Shown in pieces: positions 7,152 to 8,897 of a DNA stretch of 8,897 nucleotides. The DNA comes from Spirochaetaceae bacterium (GTDB lineage Bacteria > Spirochaetota > Spirochaetia > Treponematales > Rectinemataceae). Numbering within the stretch: position 1 is the stretch's first letter; each line of letters begins with the position of its first letter. Under the pieces are notes generated by a model that saw only the letters and a program-made list of their open reading frames with translations, did not search any database and had not been told where the DNA came from. The translations under genes and the position numbers were made by a program. Where the stretch lies: assembly GCA_003452735.1 (NCBI GenBank), contig DMNL01000073.1, forward strand, positions 1 through 8,897. Direction: 5' to 3'.

Positions 7152-7212
7152 CCGCACATGTTCCATAGATCGGGCTTTGTTAAGGAACGGATGTGCGGAT
7201 AAGGCGAAGCCC
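7152..7212 (+). ncRNA. structured 5' leader of rpsP mRNA: long hairpin with possible pseudoknot
   Basis: Bases 7152-7164 pair with 7184-7198 to give 13 Watson-Crick pairs interrupted only by a two-base bulge (GG 7189-7190); the loop is 19 bases. Within that loop GGGCTTTG (7172-7179) can pair with CGAAGCCC (7205-7212) over eight positions, one of them G-U. The two helices could coexist as an H-type pseudoknot or be alternative folds; six bases (7199-7204) would have to span the 13-bp stem, which is tight. The stem begins at the predicted transcript start and ends about 20 bases before the AGGAGG of rpsP. Cis-acting r-protein leaders and other regulatory leaders are known as a class; I do not recognise this one. 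The role as a regulator is inference, the pairing is seen directly. Confidence 0.55.
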
Positions 7213-7232
7213 ACTTTGCATTTTTTGTATGC

Positions 7233-7238
7233 AGGAGG
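7233..7238 (+). promoter_or_regulatory. ribosome binding site of rpsP
   Basis: AGGAGG lies six bases before the GTG at 7245. A small 5-bp hairpin (TGCAT 7217-7221 with ATGCA 7229-7233) touches its first base and might modulate access. That hairpin is weak. Confidence 0.85.
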
Positions 7239-7244
7239 ATTAGT

Positions 7245-7496
7245 GTGAGCGTACGTATCAGGCTCAAAAGGTTTGGTGCCAAGGCCAGACCATATTATCG
7301 TATTGTCGTCATGGATTCCCGCTCGGCTCGCGATTCCAAGACTATTGATGAGATTGGATACTATCATCCAATAGAAGCAGAGGACAAGCAGATAAGCATA
7401 AATGAAGCCAAAGTAAGAGAGTGGCTTGCAAAAGGTGCCCAACCCTCGGACACTGTGCGTTCTCTTTTGAATAAAAAAGGCATCCAGCTAAAATGA
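7245..7496 (+). CDS. rpsP: 30S ribosomal protein bS16
   Basis: This 83-residue protein is full length for bS16, a small-subunit protein that binds 16S rRNA early in 30S assembly. The N-terminus MSVRIRLKRFGAKARPYYRI is the family signature, followed by the typical VVMDSRSARDSKTIDEIGYYHP and a C-terminal WLAKGAQPSDTVRSLLNKKG. It starts with GTG behind an ideal AGGAGG. It is the first gene of the operon, behind a structured leader of about 90 bases. Its TGA overlaps the khpA start as ATGA (7493-7496), so translation of the two is probably coupled. Confidence 0.98.
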   Translation: MSVRIRLKRFGAKARPYYRIVVMDSRSARDSKTIDEIGYYHPIEAEDKQISINEAKVREWLAKGAQPSDTVRSLLNKKGIQLK

Positions 7497-7744
7497 GCAG
7501 CGAGAACACTATGGAACGAGATCTTGTTGAATATATTGTTAAATCACTAGTCGATCATCCTGAATCCGTCGATATCAAGGTAGTAGAGGGAGAGAAATCG
7601 ACAATTCTCGAGCTAAGGGTTGCAGAGAGCGACATAGGCAAGGTCATAGGAAAAAATGGCAGAATCGCTCGTGCGATTCGGACTATTCTTTCTGCTTCTG
7701 CATCATCCAAGTCAAAACGTGTGATCTTGGAGATTCTTGACTGA
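7493..7744 (+). CDS. khpA: KhpA-type small KH-domain RNA-binding protein (YlqC family)
   Basis: This 83-residue protein is essentially one KH domain. The RNA-gripping loop is G53-K-N-G56 within SDIGKVIGKNGRIARAIRTIL. The family is always small and often sits between rpsP and rimM, as here. In Gram-positive bacteria KhpA pairs with KhpB (Jag) and acts as a global RNA binder affecting cell elongation and small RNAs; whether this holds in this organism is unknown. The ATG at 7493 overlaps the rpsP stop by four bases with no good ribosome site of its own, consistent with coupling. Internal ATG 7511 (residue 7, MERDLVEYIV) is a reasonable alternative start because conservation seems to begin there, but it too lacks a ribosome site. 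Confidence 0.93.
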   Translation: MSSENTMERDLVEYIVKSLVDHPESVDIKVVEGEKSTILELRVAESDIGKVIGKNGRIARAIRTILSASASSKSKRVILEILD

Positions 7745-7759
7745 GTTTGATTTTTCATT

Positions 7760-8287
7760 ATGCATGATAGGCAAAAACCAGAATATCTCGCTGTGGCAAG
7801 GCTCGGTGCCGTAAGGGGTCTGGCAGGTGAGCTCAGATTATTCAGCTATTCGGGAGAGTATTCGCACATCGAAGGTGCTCAAGAATTCCTTTTGGGCGGT
7901 AGAGAAGGATTGAAAGATGCCAAGCCCATAAGAGTTTTGCGTTTATTAAAGGCAAGCTGGGGGGTAAGCATAGTATTCGAGGGATTTGAAACGCCCGAAA
8001 AAGCTCGCCAGTTAGTCGGACGGGATATCTTTCTGCCGAGGTCTGAGGCCAGTCCCAAAAAATCTGGAGAATACTATATCGCGGATCTTGTTGGAATGAC
8101 AGTAATAGCCAACGGAGCGAATGTTGGGATGATCACTGCGGTTATCGAGGGAGCAGAAAGCGATCTCTTGGAAATTCAGAGAGATCTAGAAGAAAGAATC
8201 CTTGTCCCCTTCCGAAAGGAATTCATCGGCAAAATCGACGAAGAGAAGGGCGAACTCGAGATTATTAGCCCATGGATTCTGGAATGA
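7760..8287 (+). CDS. rimM: 16S rRNA/30S maturation factor RimM
   Basis: RimM is a cytoplasmic assembly factor that binds uS19 and helps mature the head of the 30S subunit. At 175 residues it is full length. The N-terminal RimM domain (about 8-95) starts with YLAVARLGAVRGLAGELRL; the common G-x-HGLxGE motif here has Arg in place of His. The C-terminal PRC-barrel begins at EYYIADLVGM (104-113) and contains the DLLEI and ILVPFRKEFI blocks near 135-156. It lies 15 bases after khpA. No clear Shine-Dalgarno is seen before ATG 7760, so it may depend on coupling to khpA or on an AU-rich leader. The last four bases overlap the trmD start (ATGA, 8284-8287). Confidence 0.95.
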   Translation: MHDRQKPEYLAVARLGAVRGLAGELRLFSYSGEYSHIEGAQEFLLGGREGLKDAKPIRVLRLLKASWGVSIVFEGFETPEKARQLVGRDIFLPRSEASPKKSGEYYIADLVGMTVIANGANVGMITAVIEGAESDLLEIQRDLEERILVPFRKEFIGKIDEEKGELEIISPWILE

Positions 8288-8897
8288 GAATCAAGCTGCT
8301 TTCGTTATTTCCAGAGATCCTTGAAGCTTATTTTTCTGCTTCCATAATGAAACGCGCTGTGGCGAAGGGGCTCATATCTTATGAGCTTGTCAATATAAGG
8401 GACTATGCTTTTGATCGCCATCGTAAATGTGACGATGAGGTATTTGGAGGTGGCCCAGGCATGCTGATGAAGCCAGAGCCTTTAGATAGGGCTCTTGCAG
8501 CGGCGGGATCTCCAGAACTGAGGACAATCTATGTTACCCCATCCGGTAGGCTTTTCAATCAGGCGATGGCGCTGGATTTTGCCCGCGAGGAAAATCTTAT
8601 ATTTCTCTGTGGCCGATATGAAGGAATAGATCAGCGAATAATCGATACAAGAATTACAGATGTGGTTTCTATTGGGGATTATGTGCTTTCGAGTGGAGAG
8701 ATAGCGGCGATGGTTGTGATTGATGCGGTGTATCGCCTTATACCCGGTGTTATTTCAGGTGACTCTCTTTCGGAAGAGAGTTTTTCAAAAGGCCTTCTAG
8801 AGTATCCCCAGTATACAAGGCCTGCCAAATATGATAATTTATTTGTCCCAGAAGTATTGGTGAGTGGAGACCATGCAGCGATAGAGCGATGGCGACT
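8284..8897 (+). CDS. trmD: tRNA (guanine37-N1)-methyltransferase TrmD, 3' end cut by window
   Basis: TrmD methylates G37 of tRNAs with G36 using S-adenosylmethionine, preventing +1 frameshifts. It is a SPOUT enzyme with a trefoil knot and acts as a homodimer. The first 204 residues are present. Visible landmarks: start MRIKLLSLFPEIL, DDEVFGGGPGMLMKPEPL (50-67), knot GRYEGIDQR (110-118), SIGDYVLSSGE (129-139), and GLLEYPQYTRP (170-180). Arg151 matches the catalytic Arg154 of the E. coli enzyme, while the general-base position (Asp169 in E. coli, by my alignment from memory) is Glu165. LSSGE replaces the usual LSGGE. The start overlaps the rimM stop as ATGA; an in-frame ATG at 8272 would add MDSG but fits the family less well. 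About 40 or more residues should follow beyond the edge, and rplS is often the next gene. Confidence 0.96.
   Translation, partial: MRIKLLSLFPEILEAYFSASIMKRAVAKGLISYELVNIRDYAFDRHRKCDDEVFGGGPGMLMKPEPLDRALAAAGSPELRTIYVTPSGRLFNQAMALDFAREENLIFLCGRYEGIDQRIIDTRITDVVSIGDYVLSSGEIAAMVVIDAVYRLIPGVISGDSLSEESFSKGLLEYPQYTRPAKYDNLFVPEVLVSGDHAAIERWR
8762..8785 (+). other. terminator-like hairpin inside trmD
   Basis: ACTCTCTT (8762-8769), loop TCGG and AAGAGAGT (8774-8781) form a perfect 8-bp stem followed at once by TTTT (8782-8785). The shape is that of an intrinsic terminator but it lies within coding sequence for SLSEESF, a conserved part of TrmD. The stem has only three G-C pairs, so any termination would be weak; chance codon choice is a fair alternative. 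Confidence 0.35.

Noticed and set aside
7205..7226. Transcription attenuator in the rpsP leader (stem followed by TTTTTT at 7221-7226)
   Set aside because: The T-run begins eight bases after the end of the helix, not directly after it, so a standard intrinsic terminator is unlikely.

Overview
This window looks like ordinary chromosomal DNA from a bacterium, most likely a spirochaete of the Treponema/Spirochaeta type. That placement is an inference. It rests on a long, eukaryote-like isoleucyl-tRNA synthetase, a roughly 650-residue AMP-forming long-chain acyl-CoA synthetase, and the gene order rpsP-khpA-rimM-trmD. The order alone would also fit Firmicutes. I see no phage, transposon, CRISPR or defence genes. 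Seven protein genes can be supported well, two of them cut by the window edges (a DUF3298 protein on the left, trmD on the right).

Layout. Bases 1-674 (+) hold the 3' part of a DUF3298-type protein. Its TAA shares bases with the TAG of ileS, which runs the other way (671-3850, -). The next 290 bases are a divergent control region. It has a TTGAAA/CATTAT promoter and a very strong ribosome site for a GTG-started ileS on one strand, and an extended -10 promoter (TGATATAAT) for a beta-solenoid DUF4097-like protein (4141-5016, +) on the other. That gene converges on a long-chain acyl-CoA synthetase gene (5095-7044, -), with a 78-base gap in which I see no convincing terminator.

A second divergent control region (7045-7244) lies between the acyl-CoA synthetase gene and the ribosome-maturation operon rpsP-khpA-rimM-trmD (7245 to the window end, +). 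It is the most interesting stretch. A perfect 10-bp inverted repeat with a 9-base spacer carries the predicted -35 boxes of both divergent promoters, one in each arm. The rpsP transcript would then begin with a 13-bp hairpin whose loop can pair over 8 bp with the sequence just downstream, which is a possible pseudoknot or a pair of alternative folds upstream of the rpsP ribosome site.

How the genes work together. rpsP, khpA, rimM and trmD form a tight operon with two ATGA start/stop overlaps. It joins ribosomal protein S16, a small KH RNA-binding protein, the 30S maturation factor RimM and the tRNA m1G37 methyltransferase. IleS also belongs to translation. The acyl-CoA synthetase activates fatty acids for lipid synthesis or turnover. 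The two DUF proteins have no assigned role. The start codons of ileS and the acyl-CoA synthetase were moved inward from the longest open frame because strong Shine-Dalgarno sequences point to internal starts.
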